Of a stretch of 64,000 nucleotides of DNA, positions 34,096-41,958 are shown in pieces. Source of the stretch: Erwinia pyri (GTDB lineage: Bacteria; Pseudomonadota; Gammaproteobacteria; Enterobacterales; Enterobacteriaceae); assembly GCF_030758455.1 (NCBI RefSeq), contig NZ_CP132353.1:186001-250000 (forward strand), in the 5' to 3' direction. Positions within the stretch are counted from its first letter, which is position 1; the number at the start of each line of letters is the position of its first letter. The notes under the pieces are model-generated. The model was not told where the DNA came from. It ran no database searches and saw only the letters and a list, made by a program, of their open reading frames with translations. A program made the position numbers and the translations under genes.

Positions 34096-35019
34096 ATGCG
34101 GCTGCGGCATATTGAAGTTTTTCAGGCGATTATCGATACCGGCAGCATCAGCGGGGCGGCCAGGCAGCTTAACGTTTCGCAGCCCAACGTCAGCCGGGTG
34201 CTGGGGCATGCCGAGCAGCAGCTGGGCTTCACGCTGTTTGAGCGCCGCAGCCAGGGAATGATCCCAACGCTGGAAGCCCAGCGGCTGATGCCGGAAATCC
34301 GTGAGCTGTACGGTCGGCTGCAGGCCATCAGCAACCTGACCGAGAGGCTGCGACGGGGGGAAGGGCAAACGGTGCGGGTGGGCGCGGCTCACGCCTTCGG
34401 CCAGATGATTCTGGCACCGGCCATGGTGGAGTACCGGCGGCAAAATGGTCTGGTGAACGTCGATCTGGTGACGGAACACTTCAGTACGCTGTGCCAGAAT
34501 TTACTGGAGGATCGGCTCGATTTCGCCCTGGTGTTTGGTCAGCAGGTGCCGGCTGAGCTGGTGGCGGAGCCGCTGTTTCACTCTTCAATGGTGGCGCTGT
34601 TGCCGCTGGGAATGGAGGCGGATTCGCCCGTTACGCTGGAGTGGTTATGCCAGAATAATTTGCTGATGATGCAGAAAGAGGATCCGCTGGGCCATGTGCT
34701 GCACCGCGCCCTGCGGGACAAGGCGTTGCAGCCTGCCAGTTTGCTCTCGATTAAAACCTATTCGGTTATCGCAGATATGGTGCTGGCGGGCGGCGGCGTA
34801 GGGGTTGTCGATCTCTTTACCGGCAGGCGCTACGCCGGGCAGGTCAGGGTGCTCCCCATCGCGCAGCCGCTGCCGTTCGAAGTGATGCTGATTGGCCGAC
34901 GCGATCGGCCTCAGTCGCAGTCCACGCTGCAGCTGAAGCAGGTTATCCGCACCAGGCTCTGGGAGCTTGCGCGGCAATCCCATTATCTTCAGGAACAAAT
35001 GCCGCCAGACGTTTTGTAA
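34096..35019 (+). CDS. LysR-family regulator of the second peptide locus
   Basis: A 307-residue LysR regulator. The winged helix-turn-helix is at residues 3-60 (LRHIEVFQAIIDTGSISGAA, ARQLNVSQPNVSRVLGHAE, LGFTLFERRSQGM) and the rest is an effector domain. It starts two bases after the dipeptidase stop and probably controls that gene and the divergent importer operon in response to a peptide or amino acid. Confidence 0.87.
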   Translation: MRLRHIEVFQAIIDTGSISGAARQLNVSQPNVSRVLGHAEQQLGFTLFERRSQGMIPTLEAQRLMPEIRELYGRLQAISNLTERLRRGEGQTVRVGAAHAFGQMILAPAMVEYRRQNGLVNVDLVTEHFSTLCQNLLEDRLDFALVFGQQVPAELVAEPLFHSSMVALLPLGMEADSPVTLEWLCQNNLLMMQKEDPLGHVLHRALRDKALQPASLLSIKTYSVIADMVLAGGGVGVVDLFTGRRYAGQVRVLPIAQPLPFEVMLIGRRDRPQSQSTLQLKQVIRTRLWELARQSHYLQEQMPPDVL

Positions 35020-35047
35020 AATGCCGCAATGCTGGCAGCAGATCGCC

Positions 35048-35326
35048 TCAAAAATAGAGCGTGGCGTTGCTGATGCCGCAGGCTTTAGCGTAGCGGGCCA
35101 GCGTCTCCAGACTGGCAGAGGTGATATTTTTTTCCATTCTGGAGATCGTCGGCGGCTTAATCCCCATGCGTTCAGCTACCTGCGCGCTGGTCAGGCCTGC
35201 ATGAGCTTTCCACTCAACCAGCAATTTCTGCAGCCGCTCTTTTCTCTCTTCCGCTTCCCACGCCGCACGGTACTCGGGATCTTCCATTAATTCATTATGA
35301 ATCTGAGAGTGTGTTTTAAATTTCAC
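35048..35326 (-). CDS. XRE-family antitoxin (HigA-like)
   Basis: A 92-residue antitoxin with an XRE helix-turn-helix in the C-terminal half (LTSAQVAERMGIKPPTISRM, about residues 44-65). The N-terminus (HNELMEDPEYRAAWEAEERK) is typical of antitoxins paired with phage Gp49-type HigB toxins. Its start lies inside the toxin gene, an 11-base overlap, so the toxin is encoded first. Confidence 0.88.
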   Translation of the reverse strand: MKFKTHSQIHNELMEDPEYRAAWEAEERKERLQKLLVEWKAHAGLTSAQVAERMGIKPPTISRMEKNITSASLETLARYAKACGISNATLYF

Positions 35327-35636
35327 GTTTCATCTCCTCCAGTCTTCGCAAGGCCAGGCTCATTTCTGACAAAGGTGTTTTAGTTGTTTTCTTAATGAAA
35401 ATCCTTAAAAGAAAAATAACGCTGCCGGTTTGGTAAACCCATAACCCCCGGGCAATATCATTTCCCATAGTTCTGATTTCATAAAGCCCATTGCCCAAAA
35501 ACTTTGTATGAGGCTCTCGCAACAAACGGGGATTATTTTCAAGCCTCTCAATAAGCTTGTCCATTTTGATTCTGACAGGAATGGGCAAAGATTTTAATTC
35601 TGCTTCCGCATCATTATGATAAATGACCTCAAACAT
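35316..35636 (-). CDS. RelE/HigB (phage Gp49-like) toxin
   Basis: A 106-residue toxin. MFEVIYHNDAEAELKSLP, PHTKFLGNGLYEIRTMG and GLWVYQTGSVIFLLRIFIKK, then TTKTPLSEMSLALRR, match the Gp49-like HigB group, ribosome-dependent mRNA nucleases. GGAGGAG six bases before ATG 35636 fixes the start rather than the longer frame to 35690. This is the fourth TA pair in the window and appears intact. Confidence 0.88.
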   Translation of the reverse strand: MFEVIYHNDAEAELKSLPIPVRIKMDKLIERLENNPRLLREPHTKFLGNGLYEIRTMGNDIARGLWVYQTGSVIFLLRIFIKKTTKTPLSEMSLALRRLEEMKREI

Positions 35637-35661
35637 GCGCTTCTCCTCCCTGGAAAAGCTG

Positions 35662-35690
35662 ATGTTAGCCTTAACGCTAATGTCGGTCAA
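35662..35690 (-). promoter_or_regulatory. Promoter and operator of the second higBA-type pair
   Basis: On the minus strand, -35 TTGACC (35690-35685) and -10 TAACAT (35667-35662) are 17 bases apart. The inverted repeat TTAGC-N6-GCTAA (35665-35680) covers the spacer and part of the -10. This is a good autorepression arrangement, 26 bases before the toxin start. Confidence 0.7.
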
Positions 35691-35819
35691 CTATTAACCA
35701 CTTTGTTTATGCCCTTTTTCTAAGTTCTGTGGCAGTTAACAGTTTCGCCTGCCGCTGCTTTGCAACCCCCTCCACCGGTGGTTAAATCGACTGTCGTTTA
35801 TCAATATGCAGGAGGAGCT

Positions 35820-36215
35820 GTGCTGCCATCGCAAACCGTTGCCCGGACGATCCCTCGTAACTGGGTGGACCTTTACGAGACTATCTGGAAACCTGACTAC
35901 TTCCCGAAATGGGCTTCCGGCCTCAGTCACTCTTCACTGGTGCAGGAAAGTACCCACTGGAAAGCAAGCGGGCCGGACGGAGTAGTGAAAATCCGCTTTA
36001 CCGCGCACAACCCCTTTGGCGTGATGGATCACTACGTGGATACGGGGTTTGGCAAAGAGGTCTATGTCCCGATGCGCGTGATGGCGAATCAGGAGGGAGC
36101 GCAGGTGCTGATTACCGTGTTTCGTCAGCCGCTGATGTCGGATGAAAAGTTTGCCGAAGATGTGGCGTGGGTGACGCGGGATCTGGAGAACTTACACTCG
36201 CTCTTAACAAGCTGA
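35820..36215 (+). CDS. SRPBCC (START-like) family protein
   Basis: A 131-residue helix-grip protein (IPRNWVDLYETIWKPDYFPK at the start, KIRFTAHNPFGVMDHYV, AQVLITVFRQPLMSDEKFAE, long C-terminal helix). Such folds bind hydrophobic ligands or act as cyclases; no function can be assigned. I chose GTG 35820 because GGAGGAG lies two to eight bases before it. A longer frame from 35760 lacks a ribosome site. Confidence 0.7.
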   Translation: MLPSQTVARTIPRNWVDLYETIWKPDYFPKWASGLSHSSLVQESTHWKASGPDGVVKIRFTAHNPFGVMDHYVDTGFGKEVYVPMRVMANQEGAQVLITVFRQPLMSDEKFAEDVAWVTRDLENLHSLLTS

Positions 36216-36254
36216 TACCAGGTTCTTTTCCCGCCTTTAAGCGGAAAGAGCGCT

Positions 36255-36293
36255 CTGCTCACTCCTCTCCTTTTCTGGGGGAAGAGTGAGCAG
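36255..36293. terminator. Hairpin between convergent genes
   Basis: CTGCTCACTC (36255-36264) and GAGTGAGCAG (36284-36293) form a 10-bp stem; TCC/GGG pairs can extend it. It lies between the SRPBCC gene and lgoD, which converge, and may end both transcripts. No strong T tract follows. Confidence 0.5.
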
Positions 36294-36318
36294 TCTGATG
36301 ATTTTGGCTTCCTGCCCG

Positions 36319-37341
36319 TTAAAAATGGATCACGCCTTTGATCAGCTCACGGTTATTGATCACTTCAGATTCAAAACGATCCGCCAGATCGACAAACGCA
36401 AAACGTTGATTCAGCATCATGCCGGCACTGATTTTCCCCGCCGCCATTAACTGTGCCACTTTTTCAAAATCCTGCTGCGTGGCGTTGCGGCTTCCCATCA
36501 GCGTGGTCTCCTTTTTATGGAACTCCGTATCGGGGATCTGGATGTCGCCTTTATGTAAGCCCACGAACACAATGCTGCCACCGTGGGCGATAAGCGACAC
36601 GGTATTGTTCATCGCCGTTGGGTTGCCGGTGGCATCGATCACTTTGCCCGGCAGCCGGCCCGAAAACTGCGCCCGCAGCTGCTGCTCAAAATCGCTGGCA
36701 GCGGCGTCCAGCGCGGGCAGAGCCAGGTTTTGCGCGACATGCTCACGACGAAATGCGCTGGTGTCGGCAACCACCACCCGTGCGCCTGCCGCGTTAGCAA
36801 TGGCCGCCACCCCCAGCCCGATGGGGCCTGCGCCCACCACCAGTACGCTTTCGTCTGGCTGCACGGCTGCCCGGCGGACGGCATGGGCGCTGATAGCGAA
36901 GGGTTCAATCAGTGCGGCAGCTTCCGCATCAACGCCGGTAACGTCCAGCAGGTTACTCACCGGCACGCTCAGGTAGTCGCAAAAACCGCCATCCTGATGC
37001 ACGCCGATGACCGAGATTTTTTCGCAGCAGTTGGTTTTACCGCTTTCGCACGCAGCACAGGTGCCGCAGGAGAGATAAGGGATTACCGAGACGCTCTGGC
37101 CCACGCGGAAGCGCTCCGCACCGGCGCCCAGCGCAACCACTTCACCACACAGCTCGTGACCGAGAACGCGGGGATAGCTAAAAAAGGGCTGGTTGCCTGC
37201 CCAGGCGTGGATATCGGTGCCGCAAATACCGGCGGTCACAATTTTCAACAGGGCTTCACCGGCGGCAGGCTCTGGTCTGGCGCGCTGCTGGTAAGCCATC
37301 TCTTTCGGCTGCTGGCACACCAGCGTAGTCATCATGGTCAT
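36319..37341 (-). CDS. lgoD: L-galactonate 5-dehydrogenase LgoD
   Basis: A 340-residue zinc alcohol dehydrogenase. It is very like E. coli LgoD/YjjN as I recall it (ICGTDIHAWAGNQPFFSYPR, CEKISVIGVHQDGGF, FHKKETTLMGSRNAT, VINNRELIKGVI). It oxidises L-galactonate to D-tagaturonate. The zinc ligands are C40, H65 and E66, the structural-zinc Cys cluster is CGTCAACESGKTNC, and the nucleotide motif is GAGPIGLG. GGAGAAAACTC precedes the ATG. It is divergent from lgoR. Confidence 0.92.
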   Translation of the reverse strand: MTMMTTLVCQQPKEMAYQQRARPEPAAGEALLKIVTAGICGTDIHAWAGNQPFFSYPRVLGHELCGEVVALGAGAERFRVGQSVSVIPYLSCGTCAACESGKTNCCEKISVIGVHQDGGFCDYLSVPVSNLLDVTGVDAEAAALIEPFAISAHAVRRAAVQPDESVLVVGAGPIGLGVAAIANAAGARVVVADTSAFRREHVAQNLALPALDAAASDFEQQLRAQFSGRLPGKVIDATGNPTAMNNTVSLIAHGGSIVFVGLHKGDIQIPDTEFHKKETTLMGSRNATQQDFEKVAQLMAAGKISAGMMLNQRFAFVDLADRFESEVINNRELIKGVIHF

Positions 37342-37476
37342 GAGTTTTCTCCAATGTCTGGCCTGAGTTATGGAATAAAACCCTGCGCCTTTGCAGCCCG
37401 GGCCGCTGAATTTGTGACTGACCGCGCCTTTGTCGGGCCTGAATTGGTTTTTAATAGATAAAAATCAGGAGAAGCC
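37342..37476. promoter_or_regulatory. Divergent lgoD/lgoR promoter region
   Basis: A 135-base gap between divergent genes, with an AT-rich stretch next to lgoR (GGTTTTTAATAGATAAAAAT, about 37446-37465). LgoR should bind here, but I could not identify a clear symmetric operator. Confidence 0.4.
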
Positions 37477-38382
37477 ATGAGCCGCACGCAAAATCTTCGC
37501 CATAACGTGGTGAATCAGATGCTGGAGGGCATCAGCAGTAACCATATCCGCTCTCCGCTGCCGCCGCAGGCCGCGCTGGCGGAGATGTTTAACGTCAGTC
37601 GCACCACCGTCCGCCACACGCTGGCGCATCTGCACGAGCGCGGCGTGCTGGATAAGGTGGATGAACAATATGTGATTGTCCGCCGCCCCGCCCAGGAGGA
37701 TGGCTTTGACGCCGTAAGTCCCTCTCTGGACGACCAGGCCCGCGAGTTTGAACAGGCTTTCTTTCAGATGATCAACCAGAAGACGCTGTGCGCCGGAGAA
37801 AGCTTCTCCGAGCTGCAGCTGGCGCAGCAGGTTGGCGTCAGCCCGGTAGTGGTGCGGGAATTTCTGCTGCGCTTCAGCCGCTACAATCTGATTGAGAGCG
37901 TTCGTCGCGGGCACTGGCTGATGAAAAAGTTCGATCGCCGCTATGCGGAGAAGCTTTTCGAGCTACGTGAGATGCTGGAAACGCACGCCCTGAACCGGTT
38001 TCTTAATCTGCCAGCCAGCGATGAGCGCTGGATTAAAGCCCGCGATCTGCTCAGCCGTCATCGTGAGATGCGCGACACCATCGCCAGCAATTACCGGATG
38101 TTTGCGCAGCTGGACCGGGAAATGCATCAGCTGATCCTCTCCGCCGCCGATAACCCCTTTATCGACCAGTCGCTGGAGATTATCTCGGTGATTTTTCACT
38201 CGCATTATCAGTGGGATGAGAGTGATTTAAAGCAGCGCAATATCGTCGCGCTGGAGGAGCATATGGCGATTCTCACCGCCATTATCAGCCGCAATGATGT
38301 GGAAGCCAGCTGTGAACTGCATCGTCATCTCACCACCGCCAAGCAGTCGATGATCCGCTCTATCCGGCAATACAGTGACTGA
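37477..38382 (+). CDS. lgoR: GntR-family regulator LgoR
   Basis: A 301-residue regulator closely matching E. coli YjjM/LgoR: start MSRTQNLRHNVVNQMLEG, winged helix-turn-helix LPPQAALAEMFNVSRTTVRH (about residues 28-50), and a FadR-type FCD effector domain (QLFELREMLETHAL type; here KLFELREMLETHAL, then NPFIDQSLEIISVIFHSHYQ). It probably senses L-galactonate or a related acid and controls lgoD and lgoT. AGGAGAAGCC precedes the ATG. Confidence 0.93.
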   Translation: MSRTQNLRHNVVNQMLEGISSNHIRSPLPPQAALAEMFNVSRTTVRHTLAHLHERGVLDKVDEQYVIVRRPAQEDGFDAVSPSLDDQAREFEQAFFQMINQKTLCAGESFSELQLAQQVGVSPVVVREFLLRFSRYNLIESVRRGHWLMKKFDRRYAEKLFELREMLETHALNRFLNLPASDERWIKARDLLSRHREMRDTIASNYRMFAQLDREMHQLILSAADNPFIDQSLEIISVIFHSHYQWDESDLKQRNIVALEEHMAILTAIISRNDVEASCELHRHLTTAKQSMIRSIRQYSD

Positions 38383-38559
38383 GATCGCGCTTTTGCGCGC
38401 CTCTGGCGATAAAGAACCAATAAAAACCAGTAAAGCCTAATCTGAAGCACGGAACCGCAACATGATTACCTCATGAAATTAACATGGCATTTACTCTGAG
38501 CAGGAGATCTTCACCGCTGAAGCGGATTACAAGAACACCTGACACTTGGGGAATGCTTT

Positions 38560-39918
38560 ATGGAAAACAGCCCGATTGTGACTGGCAGCGGCCGTGATAT
38601 CGGCTCCGGCAAAGAGACTGTGGAGATTGTTCCGCAGCACGGCAAGCTGGTCCGCTCTGCCCGCATCAAGCGCGTACAAACCACCGCGATGATCCTGCTG
38701 TTTCTGGCAGCCGTCATCAACTACCTCGACCGCAGTTCGCTCTCCGTCGCCAATATGACCATCCGCGGCGATATGGGGCTGAGCGCCACGGAGATCGGCC
38801 TGCTGCTGTCAGCCTTTTCTCTGGCTTACGGTATAGCGCAGCTGCCCTGCGGCACGCTGCTGGACCGTAAAGGCCCACGTATTATGCTGGGGATTGGCAT
38901 GTTCGTCTGGTCATGCTTCCAGGCGCTCTCTGGCCTGGTGCATAACTTCACGCAGTTCATTCTGGTACGCATCGGGCTGGGCATCGGCGAAGCGCCAATG
39001 AACCCGTGCGGCGTGAAGGTGATCAATGACTGGTTCAACATCAAAGAGCGCGGCATGCCGATGGGCTTCTTTAACGCCGCCTCGATGATTGGCCTGGCGA
39101 TCAGCCCGCCGATCCTGGCCGCGATGATGCTCTCTCTGGGCTGGCGCGGCATGTTTGTCACCATCGGCGTGCTGGGCATTTTCCTCTCGGCGGGCTGGTA
39201 TATGCTTTACCGCAACCGCGATAACAAGACGCTGACTAAAGAAGAGATCAACTATCTGGAAGCGGGTAGCGTCAGCGCCCGCAAAGAGCCGATGAGCATG
39301 AAAGAGTGGCGTGGGCTGTTTAAGAACCGCACCATGTGGGGCATGATGATCGGCTTCAGCGGAATTAACTATACCGCCTGGCTCTACCTGGCCTGGCTGC
39401 CGGGCTACCTGCAGACCACCTACCATCTGGATTTGAAAGCGACCGGCTGGCTGACCGCCATCCCGTTCCTGTTCGGTGCAGCGGGCATGCTGCTGAACGG
39501 CTATGTGGTGGATGCGCTGGTACGCCGCGGCATGCAGCCGGTAAAAACCCGTAAAATCTGTATCGTGGCGGGTATGCTGTTCTCAGCCGCTTTTACGGCG
39601 GTGGTGGTGCAGGCAACAACAACCTCGATGGCGGTGCTGCTGATTGGCATGGCGCTGTTCTGTATTCACTTTGCCGGAACCTCCTGCTGGGGGCTGATCC
39701 ATGTCAACGTGACCTCACGCATGACCGCTTCGGTGGGCAGTATCCAGAACTTTGCCAGCTTTGTCTTTGCCTCGTTTGCCCCGGTGTTAACCGGCTTTAT
39801 CCTCGATAAAACCGGCTCTTTCAGCATGGCGCTGACGTTATGTGCCTGCGTCACCGTGCTGGGCGCGCTCTCCTATCTGTTTATCGTCCGCGATCCGATT
39901 GTGGATGCGGTGGAATAA
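38560..39918 (+). CDS. lgoT: MFS transporter, probable L-galactonate importer LgoT
   Basis: A 452-residue anion:cation symporter with 12 membrane segments and a polar N-terminal tail of about 45 residues. INYLDRSSLSVANMTIRGDM in helix 1, LLDRKGPRIML between helices 2 and 3, and GIGEAPMNPCGVKVINDWF are typical of hexonate/hexuronate transporters. Beside lgoD and lgoR it is the expected L-galactonate carrier. GGGGAATGCTTT precedes the ATG; a 177-base gap from lgoR suggests its own promoter. Confidence 0.82.
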   Translation: MENSPIVTGSGRDIGSGKETVEIVPQHGKLVRSARIKRVQTTAMILLFLAAVINYLDRSSLSVANMTIRGDMGLSATEIGLLLSAFSLAYGIAQLPCGTLLDRKGPRIMLGIGMFVWSCFQALSGLVHNFTQFILVRIGLGIGEAPMNPCGVKVINDWFNIKERGMPMGFFNAASMIGLAISPPILAAMMLSLGWRGMFVTIGVLGIFLSAGWYMLYRNRDNKTLTKEEINYLEAGSVSARKEPMSMKEWRGLFKNRTMWGMMIGFSGINYTAWLYLAWLPGYLQTTYHLDLKATGWLTAIPFLFGAAGMLLNGYVVDALVRRGMQPVKTRKICIVAGMLFSAAFTAVVVQATTTSMAVLLIGMALFCIHFAGTSCWGLIHVNVTSRMTASVGSIQNFASFVFASFAPVLTGFILDKTGSFSMALTLCACVTVLGALSYLFIVRDPIVDAVE

Positions 39919-39930
39919 CCAGAGTACCCC

Positions 39931-39957
39931 GGACAGGCAGCGGATTGCTGCCTGTCC
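39931..39957. terminator. Hairpin after lgoT
   Basis: GGACAGGCAGC and GCTGCCTGTCC form a perfect 11-bp stem with loop GGATT, 12 bases after the lgoT stop and before the convergent LysR gene. No T tract is present, so termination efficiency is uncertain. Confidence 0.6.
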
Positions 39958-40006
39958 GACTGACAAACCGGAGCCGGAAACAGATATTTCAGGTTGCCTG
40001 ACCGCG

Positions 40007-40885
40007 CTATTCACCGAGCTTGCCCTGTAAGAACGCCAGCAGAGCCTGAATGATTTCGCTTCGCTGACGATGCTGAGGATAAACGGCGCTGAGCGGAAGG
40101 GAAGCAGGGTGGAACGGCTCCAGCACGGTCATCAGTTCGCCACGCGCCAGCGCCCGGCCCACAATAAAGCGCGGCAGCAGAACCAGCCCTAACCCCGCTT
40201 TTGCGGCATCCACCAGCACCTCGCCGTTATTGCTCAGCATCGGTCCCTGTACGGCCATCACTTTGCCCCGGCCTCCCACCTCCAGCTCCCAGCCATATTG
40301 CCCCTCCCGGCCAAATCGCAGACAGGCGTGATGCAGTAAATCTTCCGGCAGCTGCGGGACGCCGACGCGCTGAAGATAGTCAGGGCTTGCGCAGATAACC
40401 CGGCTGAGATCGCCCAGATGACGCGCTATCAGCGTGGAGTCGGCCAGGCTGCCGATGCGGATAGCCATATCAAACCCTTCACCAATCACATCCACATAGC
40501 GGTCCGCAAGCTCAACGTGAAAGCGGAGAGCGGGGTGCAGCATCAAAAATTCAGCAATCAGCGGGGAGAGGGGATTCATGCCAAAGGACATCGGCAGGCT
40601 CAGGCGAAAGGTGCCGTGCAGTTCAAGACGCTGCTCGGAAACGGCCTGCTCAGCTTCACGGATATCATCCATGATGCGTTGGGCATGCAGGGCAAAAACC
40701 TTTCCGGAATCGGTGACCGTGAGCTTACGCGTGTTGCGGATCAGCAGACGCGCGCCCAGCGAAGCTTCCAGAGCAGCCATTCTGCGGCTGACATATTGCT
40801 TGGAGAGCATCAGCAGGTCAGCGGCGGCGGTGAAGCTCCCGGCGTGAATAACCGCCAGATAAATTTTCAGATCTTCGATCTGCAT
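40007..40885 (-). CDS. LysR-family regulator next to pirin
   Basis: A 292-residue LysR regulator with the helix-turn-helix at residues 2-60 (MQIEDLKIYLAVIHAGSFTA, LMLSKQYVSRRMAALE, ARLLIRNTRKL) and a CrgA/AaeR-like effector domain. ATG 40885 lies five bases after GGTGG; the frame extends four codons to a TTG. It is divergent from the pirin gene, as in the yhaJ-yhaK arrangement of E. coli, and probably regulates it. Confidence 0.85.
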   Translation of the reverse strand: MQIEDLKIYLAVIHAGSFTAAADLLMLSKQYVSRRMAALEASLGARLLIRNTRKLTVTDSGKVFALHAQRIMDDIREAEQAVSEQRLELHGTFRLSLPMSFGMNPLSPLIAEFLMLHPALRFHVELADRYVDVIGEGFDMAIRIGSLADSTLIARHLGDLSRVICASPDYLQRVGVPQLPEDLLHHACLRFGREGQYGWELEVGGRGKVMAVQGPMLSNNGEVLVDAAKAGLGLVLLPRFIVGRALARGELMTVLEPFHPASLPLSAVYPQHRQRSEIIQALLAFLQGKLGE

Positions 40886-40925
40886 ATTGTCCACCAAAAT
40901 GTGACAGTCATTGCCTTTTCAGGCC

Positions 40926-40967
40926 ATTGTTGGGCAATTGAGTTTACCGGTATTCTCTCTTTACCGG
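40926..40967. promoter_or_regulatory. Candidate LysR operator and direct repeats before pirin
   Basis: ATTG-N5-CAAT (40926-40938) is a T-N11-A type dyad as LysR proteins use. It is followed by the direct repeat TTTACCGG at 40943-40950 and 40960-40967, 17 bases apart. Both lie in the gap between the divergent LysR and pirin genes. Confidence 0.5.
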
Positions 40968-41017
40968 AAGGGCAGACGCCCGCCGACCCCTTAAAAACCC
41001 TGGAAAGGAGAAACACC

Positions 41018-41743
41018 ATGATTGAGCAAAGATTGTCAGAGCAACGCGGAGTGGGTGACCACGGCTGGTTACGTTCTCACCATACTTTTTCGTTTGCTAA
41101 TTACTGGGATCCTAAACAGGCCGGCTTCTCTGACCTGCTGGTGATAAACGACGACCGCGTTGCCGAATCTCGTGGCTTCGGCGCGCATCCGCACAGCAAC
41201 ATGGAGATTATCTCTTACGTGTTGCAGGGCGAACTGGCGCACAAAGATTCAATGGGTACCGGCTCTGTAATCGTACCGGGCGATGTGCAGCTGATGAGCG
41301 CAGGCAGCGGCGTCACCCACAGCGAGTTCAATAACTCCAGTACTGAAGGGGTGCACTTCCTGCAAATCTGGATTGTGCCTGCCGAGAAAAATACCCCGCC
41401 CGCTTATCAGCAGGTTTCCGTGCCAGAGAGTGAAAAGCGAGGCCAGTTCAGGCTGATTGTGTCGCCAGATGGCGAAGGTGAGGCGCTGAAAGTCCGTCAG
41501 GATATGCGTATCTACGCCGGTCTCTTTGATGGCGACGAGCAGCAGACGGTGACGCTGGATGAAAATCGTTACGCCTATATTCACGTTGCCCGCGGTGCGG
41601 TAACGGTAAACGGCGTGGCCTTCAAAGCGGGTGATGGCGCGCGGGTTCGCAATGAGCAGGCGCTGACGTTCAGCAATGGCGAAGAGGCGGAAGTGCTGCT
41701 GTTTGACCTGCGTCCGGTGGAAGTGAATCACCCTTCGCGTTAA
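41018..41743 (+). CDS. Pirin-family cupin protein (YhhW/YhaK-like)
   Basis: A 241-residue double-cupin protein. Metal ligands sit in FGAHPHSNMEII (two His) and GVTHSEFN (His), followed by a Glu-containing strand. Pirins of this type (YhhW) show quercetinase activity, and YhaK-like members respond to oxidative conditions. GGAAAGGAG before ATG 41018 is strong and rules out the long upstream frame. Confidence 0.9.
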   Translation: MIEQRLSEQRGVGDHGWLRSHHTFSFANYWDPKQAGFSDLLVINDDRVAESRGFGAHPHSNMEIISYVLQGELAHKDSMGTGSVIVPGDVQLMSAGSGVTHSEFNNSSTEGVHFLQIWIVPAEKNTPPAYQQVSVPESEKRGQFRLIVSPDGEGEALKVRQDMRIYAGLFDGDEQQTVTLDENRYAYIHVARGAVTVNGVAFKAGDGARVRNEQALTFSNGEEAEVLLFDLRPVEVNHPSR

Positions 41744-41752
41744 GGGCTGGAA

Positions 41753-41774
41753 AAGCGCTGATGATTCAGCGCTT
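41753..41774. repeat. Hairpin AGCGCTGA/TCAGCGCT, copy 1
   Basis: AAGCGCTGA (41753-41761), loop TGAT and TCAGCGCTT (41766-41774) form a 9-bp stem nine bases after the pirin stop. The same 8-base arms occur again at 41931-41950, bracketing the structured element between. Confidence 0.75.
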
Positions 41775-41800
41775 AAAAAGATTCAACTCCGTGTCGGCAC

Positions 41801-41904
41801 GGCTGGCATGAGCTGTTCGCAAAGACGCAAAAAGCGTCATCCGTGACAGCTCGGGCCGCGCCGTCCATGGCGCGGCACGCTTTGCTCAGCATCTCATACC
41901 AGCC
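41801..41904. repeat. Cloverleaf-like nested palindromic element
   Basis: Outer arms GGCTGGCATGAGCTG (41801-41815) and CAGCATCTCATACCAGCC (41887-41904) are imperfect inverted repeats. Inside are GAGCTGT/ACAGCTC (41810-41816, 41846-41852), a hairpin GACGC-AAAAA-GCGTC (41824-41838) and a perfect GCCGCGCC-N6-GGCGCGGC hairpin (41855-41876). The GAGCTGT arm overlaps the outer arm, so two foldings compete. It encodes no plausible protein. It looks like a dispersed palindromic repeat or a structured RNA; only one copy is in this window. Confidence 0.6.
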
Positions 41905-41930
41905 CTGCTTCAGGTTCGGGTGAACGCTTC

Positions 41931-41957
41931 AGCGCTGATTGCTCAGCGCTTTTTTTC
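41931..41957 (+). terminator. Rho-independent terminator (hairpin copy 2)
   Basis: AGCGCTGA (41931-41938), loop TTGC and TCAGCGCT (41943-41950) are followed directly by a run of T. It ends transcripts coming from the pirin side and lies just before the end of the convergent hydrolase gene. Confidence 0.8.
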
Positions 41958-41958
41958 T

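Noticed and set aside
40418..41017. A 200-codon N-terminal extension of pirin
   Set aside because: It runs opposite the LysR gene and across the divergent promoter; GGAAAGGAG at the ATG 41018 and normal pirin length favour the short protein.
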